DNA of 64,000 nucleotides, from assembly GCF_019972835.1 (NCBI RefSeq), contig NZ_BPPB01000004.1:186001-250000 (forward strand). The letters are read 5' to 3'. Origin of the DNA: Lactobacillus laiwuensis. Lineage in GTDB: Bacteria; Bacillota; Bacilli; Lactobacillales; Lactobacillaceae. Below the pieces are notes generated by a model. The model was not told the origin of the DNA, made no database searches, and worked only from the letters and a program-made list of their open reading frames with translations. Positions 1-10,540 of the stretch are shown in pieces. A program made the translations under genes and the position numbers. How positions within the stretch are numbered: position 1 is the first letter of the stretch; each line of letters starts with the position of its first letter.

Positions 1-1073
1 TGAACCAAAATAATATTGTCTTCAACCTTAATATCCGCACCCATTTTGCGTAATTGCTCAATATGACCAATTCTTTTAGGGTAGATTTGGTCAATGATGA
101 CACCTTCACCGGACTTAGCAGAAAGCAAAAGTGGTGTTACCGGTTGTTGCAAATCCGTCGCAAATCCAGGATAAGAAGAGGTGCGAATCTGCGTCATCTT
201 CAAGTCACCAGCAGGATAGACAAATAAAGAATCTTCAGTAGCATCTATCACTAGACCCATTTCTTCAACTTTGGCTAAATATGAGTCCAAGTGTTCCTCA
301 ATAATGTTATGAATGCGAATACCATTTCCAATACAGCCAGCTAACGAAATATAAGTGCCGGCTTCAATCCGGTCAGGGATAATTGTATGAGGTGTCTTGG
401 CTTCTAAATGCTCAACGCCTTCAATCCTAATTGAATCGGTTCCAGCACCCCTGATAACAGCACCCATATTATTCAAAAACGTAGCCAGATCAATTATTTC
501 AGGTTCTTTAGCAGCATTATCAATAATAGTTTGTCCCTTAGCAGTAACAGATGCCATAATTATGTTCATTGTGGCACCCACCGAGGGCATTGCCAGATGG
601 ATTGTAGCACCATGCAGGCCATCTGCAGGTGAAGTAATTTTTATTTGATCATTCTCATTTTTTACACATGCGCCTAAGGCTTCAAATCCCTTAATATGTT
701 GATCAATGGGGCGGGGACCAATATCATCTCCACCAGGGAAGCCCACAACAGCCTTACCAAAACGACCAAGAAGAGCACCCATAAAATAATAAGATGCACG
801 CAAACTCTTGATTTTACCACTTGGCAATGGGCTCATCTTAATGTGTTCTGGATTGATACGCAATGTCGTGTTGTGAAAATCACTTGCGACATTCATTTCA
901 CTTAACAGATCCATTAAGTTGTCAACATCTGCAATCCTTGGAACGCCTTCCAAAGTTACTGGTGTACGCGACAAAATTGATGCTGGAATCAATGCAACAG
1001 TCGAGTTTTTGGCACCACCAATCCAGACATCACCCTGCAGGGGCTTTCCACCATGAATTATCATTTGCTTCAT
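1..1073 (-). CDS. murA: UDP-N-acetylglucosamine 1-carboxyvinyltransferase, truncated at the window edge
   Basis: This enzyme transfers enolpyruvate from PEP to UDP-GlcNAc, the first committed step of peptidoglycan synthesis in the cytoplasm. About 357 N-terminal residues are present of roughly 430 in the family; the C-terminus lies outside the window. The start ATG at 1073 follows an AAAGGAT ribosome site. The substrate-loop Lys is in GGAKNST (residue 22). In the active-site loop, the motif usually written GGC-x-IGARP reads GGDDIGPRP here, so Asp116 (codon 726-728) replaces the catalytic Cys that fosfomycin alkylates. It lies downstream of pyrG on the same strand. Which of the two Gram-positive paralogues (murA or murZ) this is cannot be decided from the fragment. 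Confidence 0.93.
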   Translation of the reverse strand, partial: MKQMIIHGGKPLQGDVWIGGAKNSTVALIPASILSRTPVTLEGVPRIADVDNLMDLLSEMNVASDFHNTTLRINPEHIKMSPLPSGKIKSLRASYYFMGALLGRFGKAVVGFPGGDDIGPRPIDQHIKGFEALGACVKNENDQIKITSPADGLHGATIHLAMPSVGATMNIIMASVTAKGQTIIDNAAKEPEIIDLATFLNNMGAVIRGAGTDSIRIEGVEHLEAKTPHTIIPDRIEAGTYISLAGCIGNGIRIHNIIEEHLDSYLAKVEEMGLVIDATEDSLFVYPAGDLKMTQIRTSSYPGFATDLQQPVTPLLLSAKSGEGVIIDQIYPKRIGHIEQLRKMGADIKVEDNIILV

Positions 1074-1127
1074 TGGCGAAAAAATCCTTTTCTATTTCGT
1101 TTAGTCATAATAATGTTATAGGAATTT

Positions 1128-1159
1128 AACAGAAAAAACAAGAGAAGACCTTCGCCTTC
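1128..1159 (-). terminator. Probable terminator after pyrG
   Basis: On the minus strand GAAGGC (1159-1154), a four-base loop and GTCTTC (1149-1144) form a short stem with one G-T pair. A T-rich tract follows (A-run at 1130-1140 on the plus strand). It lies 44 bases after the pyrG stop and just before the murA ribosome site. Confidence 0.5.
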
Positions 1160-1202
1160 CCCAGCCCAAAAATCTGGTTTTTGTATTATCCAAATATGCC
1201 AA

Positions 1203-2855
<1,653 letters not shown>

Positions 2856-2861
2856 TCAAAA

Positions 2862-2942
2862 ATAAAAAAGCTCCCATACGGGAGCTTAAACGCACATAAC
2901 GTGCCCAAATAAAATACTATCTATTTTGGGAGACAAAGTCAA
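2862..2942 (-). promoter_or_regulatory. pyrG promoter and CTP-responsive attenuator leader
   Basis: On the minus strand a -35 TTGACT (2942-2937), a 17-base spacer and a -10 TAGTAT (2919-2914) place +1 seven bases on, at the GGG of GGGCACG (2906-2904). About 20 bases further, AAGCTCCC (2887-2880), a GTAT loop and GGGAGCTT (2875-2868) form a strong stem followed by six T. This matches the Bacillus subtilis pyrG mechanism. There, low CTP stalls RNA polymerase after the initial GGG, extra G residues are added reiteratively, and the poly-G tail pairs with the CU-rich 5' arm of the terminator to prevent termination. The stem may also terminate rpoE transcripts. Pattern seen; mechanism from established knowledge; function here inferred. 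Confidence 0.85.
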
Positions 2943-2947
2943 GAAAA

Positions 2948-3502
2948 TTATTCATCGTCATCGTCATCGTCATCATCATTCAATTCAGACAACTGACCCT
3001 CAATGCCATCTGGCAAGTCTTCATCATCGTCATCATCGGTATTGACATATTCATCGTCATCATCAAAATCATCCGGCTCGTCATCAGCAGTGGCATCCAA
3101 GTCTTCGTCTTCCGGATCATCATTATCATAGTCAATGATATCATCGCTACCTGTAGCACTTGCTAAAAAGGCATTAACTTTTTTATGGTGTGTCCGAGTA
3201 TCTTCTTCATCCTCGTCTTCAGGGTGATTAACCTCTTCATCTACAGATTCATAAGGAAACCATGAACGAAGAGCCCACACATTTTCACCCATCGAAATGA
3301 ATTCACCATCGGTATTCATGTCAGTGTAGAATTGGGGCAAACGTTCCCTTATTTCTTCATCGCTGACGCCTAAGTACTTTTGCACTGCATTAACAATATC
3401 TGCAAAAGCCATTCTCTTATTGTTATCTTCTAAAATTGCGCGAGCAACTTCAATCATTGATAATTCATTGCGATTTTTATTTTTAAAGTCGTTTAATCCC
3501 AC
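2948..3502 (-). CDS. rpoE: DNA-directed RNA polymerase delta subunit
   Basis: Delta is a small RNA polymerase subunit of Firmicutes that promotes enzyme recycling and tunes promoter response to initiating nucleotide levels. The 184 residues contain an N-terminal HARE-HTH globular domain (about 1-90, with MIEVARAILEDNNKRMAFADI). The C-terminal half is disordered and almost entirely Asp/Glu, ending in a run of Asp. This acidic tail is the family hallmark and explains the repetitive gat/gac codons at 2948-3130. The pyrG promoter begins only six bases after its stop, the conserved rpoE-pyrG arrangement. Confidence 0.96.
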   Translation of the reverse strand: MGLNDFKNKNRNELSMIEVARAILEDNNKRMAFADIVNAVQKYLGVSDEEIRERLPQFYTDMNTDGEFISMGENVWALRSWFPYESVDEEVNHPEDEDEEDTRTHHKKVNAFLASATGSDDIIDYDNDDPEDEDLDATADDEPDDFDDDDEYVNTDDDDDEDLPDGIEGQLSELNDDDDDDDDE

Positions 3503-3548
3503 AATGTATTCCTCTCTCTTAAACAGTCTTTCTTATTTTACTAGGCGT

Positions 3549-3953
3549 TCAAGTAAAAATCAATGTGACGGCATAATTACCTACTAAGTATAGACCACTA
3601 TAAAGGTTATATTCAATCTGAAGTTCACTTGAACCATTATTTTTAGGGAAAAATTTAATAAATTCAGTCGTACTTTGCAGATCCATTTGATAGCCTTGAG
3701 CAACATAGCGACAGTCTTTGTGCTCACCAACAACAAAATGGAGTTGTGAGTAGTTATTTCTGTCAGTTCCCCGTCTAATAATCACATTACCTTCTTTAAT
3801 TAATATCTTAACGGGAATTTTGCCATCTTCCAAATATGAAACTCTGGTATTACCTGCAGATTCAATTAATTCGCCAGCAGCTTTTTTCTTGAAAGTTTCA
3901 CTATCTTTGCCTTGGATTATTTTGCTAGTAAAATCGATTTTTACATTAGTCAT
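3549..3953 (-). CDS. DUF1934 (YwiB-like) beta-barrel protein
   Basis: The 134-residue protein has no signal peptide or membrane segment and resembles the DUF1934/YwiB family of small calycin-like beta-barrels, whose function is unknown. Recognisable stretches are VKIDFTSKI at the start and, near the end, alternating hydrophobic strands such as LQIEYNLYSGLYLVGNYAV. I chose the ATG at 3953; the longer reading from a TTG at 3983 has no better ribosome site and adds ten atypical residues. It lies upstream of rpoE on the same strand, 46 bases away, so the two may be co-transcribed. Confidence 0.7.
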   Translation of the reverse strand: MTNVKIDFTSKIIQGKDSETFKKKAAGELIESAGNTRVSYLEDGKIPVKILIKEGNVIIRRGTDRNNYSQLHFVVGEHKDCRYVAQGYQMDLQSTTEFIKFFPKNNGSSELQIEYNLYSGLYLVGNYAVTLIFT

Positions 3954-4074
3954 ATACTTGATTCTTTGTAATAAAAAAGCCAACCATGTTGATTGACAAA
4001 TATGTCTTGATTTTTCATTTAATTTTAGCAGAAATTATTATAAAACAAATTATTTTTTAACGCCAATAATTACT

Positions 4075-5265
4075 TTAAATAGTTTTTTTAGGTATTGCCA
4101 GCAAAATATTTATACCACCTATTATAATTAAGCTTGCACAAAGAACAATAATAAATTTTTCACCAACATGATCAAGAATTATGCCAGAAACAACTGACGA
4201 AACGGGTCCACCAATATTGGCAAAAGTTCTGATTGTTGTTAAAACTCGCCCCAAATAATTGTCTGCTGTGGAAGTCTGAATGACAGATTCTGCAAGAACG
4301 TTATGAATACTGGTAACAGGACCAAAAAGAAAAAGCAATGTGCAAAGAAGTACCATGTTTTTTAAAGAAAACAACATCAAAATAAGCGGTATGGCGCTAA
4401 TAGTCCAAGCCCAGCCAACTGTTATAATTTTTGCTTTCATTTTGCCGGCTATTAAGGCTCCCAGTATTATTCCCGCCAGTATGCATATGTAGAAAGTGCT
4501 ATAAAGTGCCGGCTGTCCCGCTTTTGCGGCTATACGAGGTAAAATTAAAATCATTGCAGGTTGTGCAAACGAATAAAGCAAGCCAGACCAAAGATAGTGC
4601 AATAAAAAGACATTTTCCTTAATGTAACTGTAGCCACTGAAAATCTTTTGCCAATATTTAGTTAGGCCTTCTGCTTGGCTTTCTTTTTCTTTAAATGCAT
4701 TATGAACAGGTATTTTTCTCAGAGCTGCAATTAACAATAAAAGCCCCAGTAAACTCAAGCAGGCACAAGCTAAAATAATGTCTCCGCTTGCCATAAAAGC
4801 CAGTAATGAACCAGAAAGTGCAATGCCACCAACATTTACCAGTTGATCCACGATATTAATCTTGGAAATAATACTGGTCATTTCTGTTTCATCCAGAAGA
4901 GATTCTTTTAAAATAGCGCGATCAGCAGGGTTAAAAAATTCATCACAAATTGATAGTAATCCAGCAATAATAATAGCTAAAATATAACTTTGGCTAAAAT
5001 AAATAATCACAGCTGTAAGCATAAACAATAAGACTACCTGTATCACCATAGAATAGATGCTGGTTTTCTTAAAAGAGTGACTGTCAATAAAAGGACCATA
5101 AAAAATAGAAAGAGCAGCAGTTACTGTGAAAATAGCATTAGTAATGCCAACCATAGTTGAACTTTTGGTTTGAATTTGGATCCACCAAATAAAAACCATG
5201 CCATAAAGCGAGTTGCCCAAGCCACTAACTAAGCGTGACAATAAGTATGGTTTTTTCTCTAACAT
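4075..5265 (-). CDS. MFS family transporter, probable multidrug or solute exporter
   Basis: The 396-residue protein is strongly hydrophobic with about 10-12 predicted membrane segments, the normal size for a major facilitator permease. The N-terminus has LVSGLGNSLYGMVFIWW and the first cytoplasmic loop has YGPFIDSHSFKKTS, in the place of the MFS motif A (GxLaDrxGrkr). The architecture resembles the macrolide-efflux/EntS-like branch. The substrate cannot be named from sequence. It lies 102 bases downstream of accA on the same strand with no clear terminator between, so read-through from the fatty acid operon is possible. Confidence 0.8.
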   Translation of the reverse strand: MLEKKPYLLSRLVSGLGNSLYGMVFIWWIQIQTKSSTMVGITNAIFTVTAALSIFYGPFIDSHSFKKTSIYSMVIQVVLLFMLTAVIIYFSQSYILAIIIAGLLSICDEFFNPADRAILKESLLDETEMTSIISKINIVDQLVNVGGIALSGSLLAFMASGDIILACACLSLLGLLLLIAALRKIPVHNAFKEKESQAEGLTKYWQKIFSGYSYIKENVFLLHYLWSGLLYSFAQPAMILILPRIAAKAGQPALYSTFYICILAGIILGALIAGKMKAKIITVGWAWTISAIPLILMLFSLKNMVLLCTLLFLFGPVTSIHNVLAESVIQTSTADNYLGRVLTTIRTFANIGGPVSSVVSGIILDHVGEKFIIVLCASLIIIGGINILLAIPKKTI

Positions 5266-5367
5266 GATTTTTCTCGTTTCGCGCTAGTTCTGTTAAAATT
5301 CTATTTTAATTAAAAACTAATTAAATATTTAAAGCAATATATTTTTTATTAATTAGGTTAAATTCTT

Positions 5368-6138
5368 TTAGAACTTGCGGTATCTTGCATGTCTTTTATC
5401 TAGTAAATCGGTTAAATTTATCTTCTGAAATTTTTTCAACTTCTGCTCAATTAATTCTTTTAGTCCTTCTGCTTGGTTTTCTAAAACTCGTTCAGGCAAA
5501 ACCCGTTCAACTATGCCCTGTTTCTTTAACCACTCAGGTTCAATGTGCATTATTTCTGCAGCTTTTGTGGCTAGTTTAGCATCTTTCCACATAATTGAAG
5601 CAAATCCTTCAGGTGACAAAACTGTATACATGCTGTGTTCCAGCATCCATACTTCATCACTGCAGGCCAAGGCCAACGCTCCACCTGAGCCGGCTTCACC
5701 AATAATAATAGTTAGAATTGGTACCTTTAACTGCAACATCTCACTAATATTAGTAGCAATAATCTGTCCTTGACCATTCTTTTCTGCCTCTGCTCCCGGA
5801 TAGGCGCCTGGGGTATTGATAAGAGTGACAATGGGAATACTCATTTTGGCAGCTGTTTTCATTACCCGCAATGCTTTACGATAACCTTGGGGTAAGGGAC
5901 TGCCAAAATTAGTTGCCATGCGCTCTTTTAATTCTTGGCCCTTATTAGTTGCAATGACGCAGACACTCATATCATTTATAGTTGCAAAACCCGCGCTAAT
6001 GGCGGCATCGTCACTACTTGTACGGTCTCCGTGCATTTCAAAAAAATCGGGAAACAGTTGGATTACCAGACGATGCATGTTACTTTTATGGTCACTTCTT
6101 GCCCCATCCATGATGGCTAAAATTTTGTCATTCGCCAT
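5368..6138 (-). CDS. accA: Acetyl-CoA carboxylase carboxyltransferase subunit alpha
   Basis: AccA and AccD form the carboxyltransferase that moves CO2 from carboxybiotin to acetyl-CoA, giving malonyl-CoA for fatty acid synthesis. The 256 residues carry the crotonase-like fold with GDRTSSDDAAISAG, PGAYPGAEAEKNGQ and the oxyanion region GEAGSGGALA. This is the short Firmicute form that lacks the long N-terminal extension of the E. coli protein. The start ATG at 6138 overlaps the end of accD by 11 bases, indicating translational coupling. It is the last gene of the operon. Confidence 0.96.
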   Translation of the reverse strand: MANDKILAIMDGARSDHKSNMHRLVIQLFPDFFEMHGDRTSSDDAAISAGFATINDMSVCVIATNKGQELKERMATNFGSPLPQGYRKALRVMKTAAKMSIPIVTLINTPGAYPGAEAEKNGQGQIIATNISEMLQLKVPILTIIIGEAGSGGALALACSDEVWMLEHSMYTVLSPEGFASIMWKDAKLATKAAEIMHIEPEWLKKQGIVERVLPERVLENQAEGLKELIEQKLKKFQKINLTDLLDKRHARYRKF

Positions 6139-7003
6139 GAACTTGAGCCTCCCATTTTTCTGCCGTAAAAATTTTAAGTATCTGAGCGAGTTTGGCTACC
6201 TGCTCATCTCGGGGAACAATACTGTCAATAAAGCCATTTTGATAAGCATTTTCAACTGTCTGAAAATCTGGTGGCAGTTTTTTATTAATAGTCTGTTCAA
6301 TGACTCTGCGTCCGGCAAAACCTAATAAAGCTTTAGGCTCAGCTAAAATAATGTCTGCCTGCGAGGCAAAACTGGCAGTGACTCCGCCAGTTGTGGGATC
6401 CATAATCACGCTGACATAAAGCAAATGTGCTGCGCGATGGTCATTAACTGCCTGCGAGATTTTAGCCATTTGCATTAGTGAATGAATTCCCTCTTGCATT
6501 CTAGCACCACCCGAGGCGGTGAACAAAACAACTGGTAATTTCTTGGTGGTTGCTTGTTCAAACAAGCGAGTTATTCGCTCACCAGTAGCTGTTCCTAGAC
6601 TGCCCATTATAAACACCGGATCCATAATACCCAAAGCAGTTTCGTAACCGGCAATATTGGCTTGACCGGTTAAAACCGCATCCTTAAGCTTAGTTTTGGA
6701 CTGCATTTTTTTAATTGTAGCCTGATAATCTGGAAAATCGAGTGGATCAGTAGTCGCTAAATCTGCATCCCATTCCGTAAAGTCCTTTGTCAACATTTTC
6801 AAGCGTGCTCTGGCAGTCACTCGAAAACCGTAGCCACAATTAGGGCATAGCTGATATTTACCAGCACGATGAAAATAAAATTTATTGTCACATTTAGGGC
6901 AAATTCTAAAAATGCCTTTAGGAACATTTTCCTGATACTTTTTTAATGCACTGTGGGGATGACTTGCAAATCTAATTGCCATTAACCTGCGCTTCCTTTT
7001 CAT
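6128..7003 (-). CDS. accD: Acetyl-CoA carboxylase carboxyltransferase subunit beta
   Basis: Partner of AccA in the carboxyltransferase half-reaction. The N-terminus has the four-Cys zinc ribbon characteristic of AccD, CPKC and CPNC about 15 residues apart (roughly residues 35-56). The catalytic core includes FTASGGARMQEG and GGVTASFA. Two starts are possible: ATG 7003 (RBS TAGGACAT) and ATG 6982 (RBS AAGGAAGCGCAGG), both overlapping the end of accC. The shorter one gives the more typical N-terminus MAIRFASHP. Length of 284-291 residues is normal. Confidence 0.95.
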   Translation of the reverse strand: MKRKRRLMAIRFASHPHSALKKYQENVPKGIFRICPKCDNKFYFHRAGKYQLCPNCGYGFRVTARARLKMLTKDFTEWDADLATTDPLDFPDYQATIKKMQSKTKLKDAVLTGQANIAGYETALGIMDPVFIMGSLGTATGERITRLFEQATTKKLPVVLFTASGGARMQEGIHSLMQMAKISQAVNDHRAAHLLYVSVIMDPTTGGVTASFASQADIILAEPKALLGFAGRRVIEQTINKKLPPDFQTVENAYQNGFIDSIVPRDEQVAKLAQILKIFTAEKWEAQVHGE

Positions 7004-8369
7004 TATGTCCTAGTCGCTTAAGATAATTGGGTAAAAATTCTTGATCTATATACGTTGTTAAATATGTACCGGTCTGAAATTTATCATCGTTAAGCAAAGC
7101 GATCAAAAAATCGCGGTTAGTAACTAATCCTTTAATTTCAAACTCTTTAAGAGCATCAAGCAAACGCTTAATTGCCATTTGCCTATTAGTTGCATGTGCA
7201 ATAATTTTAACAATCATCGAATCGTAAAATGGTGAAACGGTATCTCCACTGTTAACCCCACTTTCAATCCTAATACCCAGACCACTAGGCAATACCATTT
7301 TTACGATCTTACCAGCTTGGGGACAAAAATTTTTACTAGGATCCTCTGCATTAATACGAGCCTCAATTGCAGCGCCATGGACATGCACATCTTCTTGAGA
7401 AATGCTCAAATCTTTACCCGTGGCAATATTAACTTGTTCTTTAACGAGATCGACATGAGCAACTTCTTCTGTAATTGAATGTTCAACCTGAATCCTAGTA
7501 TTCATCTCCATAAAATAGAAATGATGGTTAGGATCCATTAAAAATTCGATAGTACCAACATTTTCATAATTTATTGCCTTTATTGCTTTAACAGTTATCT
7601 GTTGCAAATAGTCTCTTTCTCTTGCACTGATTTGTGAACAAGGCGTTTCTTCGATCACTTTTTGCTGGTTGCGTTGCATTGAGCAATCTCTTTCTGGAAG
7701 TGCTACCACATGTCCTGTTTTATCTGCCATGATCTGTACTTCGACGTGTTTGGCTGGTGAAATAATTTTTTCCAGATACATTCTGTCGTCTCCAAAAGAA
7801 ATTCTGGCTTCTTCTTGTGCCTGATTAAATGCTTCTGTTAAGTCAGCAGCTTGAGTCACACGCCTTATTCCTTTTCCGCCGCCACCGGCAACGGCTTTAA
7901 GCATTACAGGGTAGCCCACTTTATTGGCAATTTTTATTGCAGCTGGAGCATCTTTAACAATTCCATCACTTCCAGGAATAACAGGTATATTATTCTTGCG
8001 CATCATTTCCCGGGCATTAGCTTTATTTCCCATTAAAGAAATGGTTTTTGACTTGGGACCAATAAAAACTAAATGGCATTCTTCACACATTTGAGCAAAT
8101 TCAGGACTCTCTGATAAAAAACCGTATCCTGGATGAATTGCATCTGCTCCCGTTAAAACAGCCGCACTGATAATATTTTGCATATTTAAATACGAATCGG
8201 CTGGCTGAGGAGAACCAATACATATGGCCTCATCAGCTTCTTTAACATGTTGGGCATGTTTATCGGCCGTCGAATAAACAGCAACCGACTTAATTCCCAT
8301 TTCGCGTAAAGCTCGAATTATCCTTATAGCAATTTCTCCACGATTCGCTATCAAAATTTTTTTAAACAT
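6972..8369 (-). CDS. accC: Biotin carboxylase subunit of acetyl-CoA carboxylase
   Basis: AccC carboxylates the biotin on BCCP using bicarbonate and ATP. The 465 residues show the three expected parts. These are the N-terminal biotin carboxylase domain (FKKILIANRGEIAIRIIRA), the ATP-grasp domain with the glycine-rich loop KAVAGGGGKGIR and FMEMNTRIQVEHSITE, and a C-terminal domain with INAEDPSKNFCPQAG. The start lies 11 bases after the fabZ stop and the end overlaps accD, so it sits tightly inside the operon. Confidence 0.97.
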   Translation of the reverse strand: MFKKILIANRGEIAIRIIRALREMGIKSVAVYSTADKHAQHVKEADEAICIGSPQPADSYLNMQNIISAAVLTGADAIHPGYGFLSESPEFAQMCEECHLVFIGPKSKTISLMGNKANAREMMRKNNIPVIPGSDGIVKDAPAAIKIANKVGYPVMLKAVAGGGGKGIRRVTQAADLTEAFNQAQEEARISFGDDRMYLEKIISPAKHVEVQIMADKTGHVVALPERDCSMQRNQQKVIEETPCSQISARERDYLQQITVKAIKAINYENVGTIEFLMDPNHHFYFMEMNTRIQVEHSITEEVAHVDLVKEQVNIATGKDLSISQEDVHVHGAAIEARINAEDPSKNFCPQAGKIVKMVLPSGLGIRIESGVNSGDTVSPFYDSMIVKIIAHATNRQMAIKRLLDALKEFEIKGLVTNRDFLIALLNDDKFQTGTYLTTYIDQEFLPNYLKRLGHNEKEAQVNGN

Positions 8370-8380
8370 AATGTCACACT

Positions 8381-8827
8381 TTACTGAATTGCAAATATTA
8401 ACTGAGCAGTACAGGCAACTTTATCTTTAACAGTTGCTTTGGCCTCACCAATCCCGGCATTTCCACGCAGCTTATCCAACTTAACTTCTAAATTCAGAGT
8501 ATCTCCCGGCTTAACCATTGTTCTAAAGCGAGCATTCTTGATACCTCCAAAATAGACAGTTTTTCCTTTAAATTCCGATAATGTCAGCAATGCAACTGCA
8601 CCAGTTTGCGCCAAAGCCTCAGTTATCAAAACACCCGGCATTACTGGATTACTCGGAAAATGTCCCTGAAAATAGCTTTCATTAATTGTGGTATTTTTTT
8701 GAGCAACAGCATATTTACCGGGCTCATAATCTAAGACCTGATCAATTAACAGCATTGGGAAGCGGTGAGGCAAAATAGCCTGAATCTGCACACTATCTAA
8801 AGTATGTAACTTTTTTGGTTCACTCAT
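8381..8827 (-). CDS. fabZ: (3R)-hydroxyacyl-ACP dehydratase
   Basis: FabZ dehydrates 3-hydroxyacyl-ACP to trans-2-enoyl-ACP. The hotdog-fold protein of about 148 residues has the family motif LPHRFPMLLIDQV with the catalytic His, and GHFPSNPVMPGVLITEALAQ with the catalytic Glu. An earlier ATG at 8842 overlaps accB as ATGA. However, AAGGAAG lies five to six bases before the ATG at 8827, making the latter the better start. It is the only dehydratase in the operon. If the cell makes unsaturated fatty acids by an isomerase or second dehydratase, that gene is elsewhere. Confidence 0.94.
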   Translation of the reverse strand: MSEPKKLHTLDSVQIQAILPHRFPMLLIDQVLDYEPGKYAVAQKNTTINESYFQGHFPSNPVMPGVLITEALAQTGAVALLTLSEFKGKTVYFGGIKNARFRTMVKPGDTLNLEVKLDKLRGNAGIGEAKATVKDKVACTAQLIFAIQ

Positions 8828-8838
8828 ATTTGCTTCCT

Positions 8839-9297
8839 TCATTCTGGAATAACCGTTATCAGTGGTTGATCATATTCAACTACTTGTTCATTTGTAACTA
8901 AAATTTTATCAATAGTCCCTGTAAAATCGCTTTTAATTTCAGTCATCATTTTCATTGCTTCAATAACGCAAACCACATCACCTTTATTGACATGATCACC
9001 CGGCTTTTTATATTGAGGTTTTTCTGGACTTGCTTGTAAATAAACTATGCCAACAAGTGGTGCCTTAATTTTTAAAGTTTTCTGCTTAGGTGTATCTAAA
9101 TTGCTAAGTTCTTGATGATTAGTTTCCTGCAGTGTTTTAGCAGACGATTGGCCCACAGGACTTTCTTCCCCAATTTCTACTGGTGTAGCTTGACTTTTGT
9201 CAATCTTAATATGACCACCCTTAAAATCTAAATCCAGTTTGGTGATATCACTTTGATTAATTTCTGCGATCAATTTTTCAATTTCTTCAAAAGTCAT
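8839..9297 (-). CDS. accB: Biotin carboxyl carrier protein of acetyl-CoA carboxylase
   Basis: BCCP carries the covalently bound biotin between AccC and the AccAD carboxyltransferase. The 152 residues have an N-terminal helix region, a linker rich in Ser, Glu and Gln (about 35-75), and a C-terminal biotinyl domain. Within that domain EAMKMM gives the acceptor Lys116. The ATG at 9297 abuts the fabF stop with no gap. Its modifying enzyme, the biotin ligase, is encoded nearby at 15215-15979. Confidence 0.96.
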   Translation of the reverse strand: MTFEEIEKLIAEINQSDITKLDLDFKGGHIKIDKSQATPVEIGEESPVGQSSAKTLQETNHQELSNLDTPKQKTLKIKAPLVGIVYLQASPEKPQYKKPGDHVNKGDVVCVIEAMKMMTEIKSDFTGTIDKILVTNEQVVEYDQPLITVIPE

Positions 9298-10530
9298 TTA
9301 ATCATCCCACCTTTTTAATGCAATCACCGCATTATGTCCACCAAAACCAAATGAATTGCTGATGGCATAATCTATTTTTTGTTGACAATTTTGTTTATTG
9401 ACCAAATTAACTTTGCAGTCAGGATCTTGCTGGGTTACTCCTACATTAATCGGCAATAATTCTGAATTAAGCGCCAAAATTGTGGCAATAGCTTCAACAG
9501 CTCCGGCTGCTCCTAGTAAATGACCCGTCATGCTTTTAGTACTTGAAACTAGCACATTACTATTTTGACCAAAAACCTGATTAATTGCTTTAGACTCAGC
9601 CAAATCATTTGCTTTGGTACTTGTACCATGGGCATTGATATAACCCACTTGCTCAGGACTAATTTCAGCTTCACTAAGAGCCAGTTCCATTGCTCTTGCA
9701 GCCTGGTCGCCACTTGGATCAGGAGATGTAATATGGTATGCATCCGAACTAGTCCCATAACCGACAATTTCACCTAAAATATGTGCGTCTCGACTTTGAG
9801 CATGTTCTAGCGATTCTAAAACAAGAGAACCTGAACCTTCTCCCATCACAAAACCGTTACGATTTTGATCAAAGGGAATACTTGCTTTTTTAGGATTCGT
9901 TGACCTGGACAATGTTGAAATTGCCGCAAAACCGGCTATTCCACTTTCATTGATTGCAGCTTCTGAACCACCAGTAATCATGACATCAGCATAGCCATCT
10001 TTTATCTGTCTGAAAGCTTCACCAATTGCATTTGTACTCGAAGCACAGGCAGTCACAATTGTGGTACTGATTCCTTGAGCATGATAGCGAATAGAAATGT
10101 TGCCTGCTGCCATGTTAGCAATTGAAGTAGGAATAAACATTGGCGATACTCGATCCAGACCTTTTTCGTGCCATTTAATAACTTGTTCTTGGATGGTAGT
10201 TAGTCCGCCAATTCCTGTGCCCCAGATTACGCCAAAACGTTCACTATTGGTATTTTTATCATCAATTCCTGCTTGTTCCAAGGCTTGTGCGGTTGCATAC
10301 ATCGCGTAGAGTGTGAATGCATCCATGCGTTTAATATCTTTTTTAGTTAAAAAAAGCAATGGGTCAAAATTGTCCAGTTGCCCAGCCAGAGTGACCCCAC
10401 TTGAATCAGCATCAAAATAAGTAATTGGCTCAAAACCAACTTTTTGACTATTGAGTCCAGCTTCAAAGCTGGCAACGTCATTACCAATAGGTGTTAAGGC
10501 ACCCAAACCTGTAACTACTACTCTTGTCAT
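9298..10530 (-). CDS. fabF: 3-oxoacyl-ACP synthase II
   Basis: FabF condenses malonyl-ACP with acyl-ACP in each elongation cycle. The 410-residue thiolase-fold enzyme has the catalytic triad: Cys162 in TACASSTNAIG, a His in NAHGTSTKAND and a His in SMTGHLLGAAG. The C-terminal GFGGHNA motif is also present. Length is typical. It sits ten bases after fabG and is followed without a gap by accB. Confidence 0.97.
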   Translation of the reverse strand: MTRVVVTGLGALTPIGNDVASFEAGLNSQKVGFEPITYFDADSSGVTLAGQLDNFDPLLFLTKKDIKRMDAFTLYAMYATAQALEQAGIDDKNTNSERFGVIWGTGIGGLTTIQEQVIKWHEKGLDRVSPMFIPTSIANMAAGNISIRYHAQGISTTIVTACASSTNAIGEAFRQIKDGYADVMITGGSEAAINESGIAGFAAISTLSRSTNPKKASIPFDQNRNGFVMGEGSGSLVLESLEHAQSRDAHILGEIVGYGTSSDAYHITSPDPSGDQAARAMELALSEAEISPEQVGYINAHGTSTKANDLAESKAINQVFGQNSNVLVSSTKSMTGHLLGAAGAVEAIATILALNSELLPINVGVTQQDPDCKVNLVNKQNCQQKIDYAISNSFGFGGHNAVIALKRWDD

Positions 10531-10540
10531 TACTTACTCC

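Noticed and set aside
397-1129. Plus-strand ORFs opposite murA
   Set aside because: They lie antisense to a clear MurA reading frame and match no family.
2960-3130. Repetitive gat/cat tract resembling a microsatellite
   Set aside because: It is the Asp/Glu-coding acidic tail of RNA polymerase delta, normal for the family.
5918-6325. 135-codon plus-strand ORF across accA/accD
   Set aside because: Antisense to two conserved, overlapping enzyme genes; no homology recognised.
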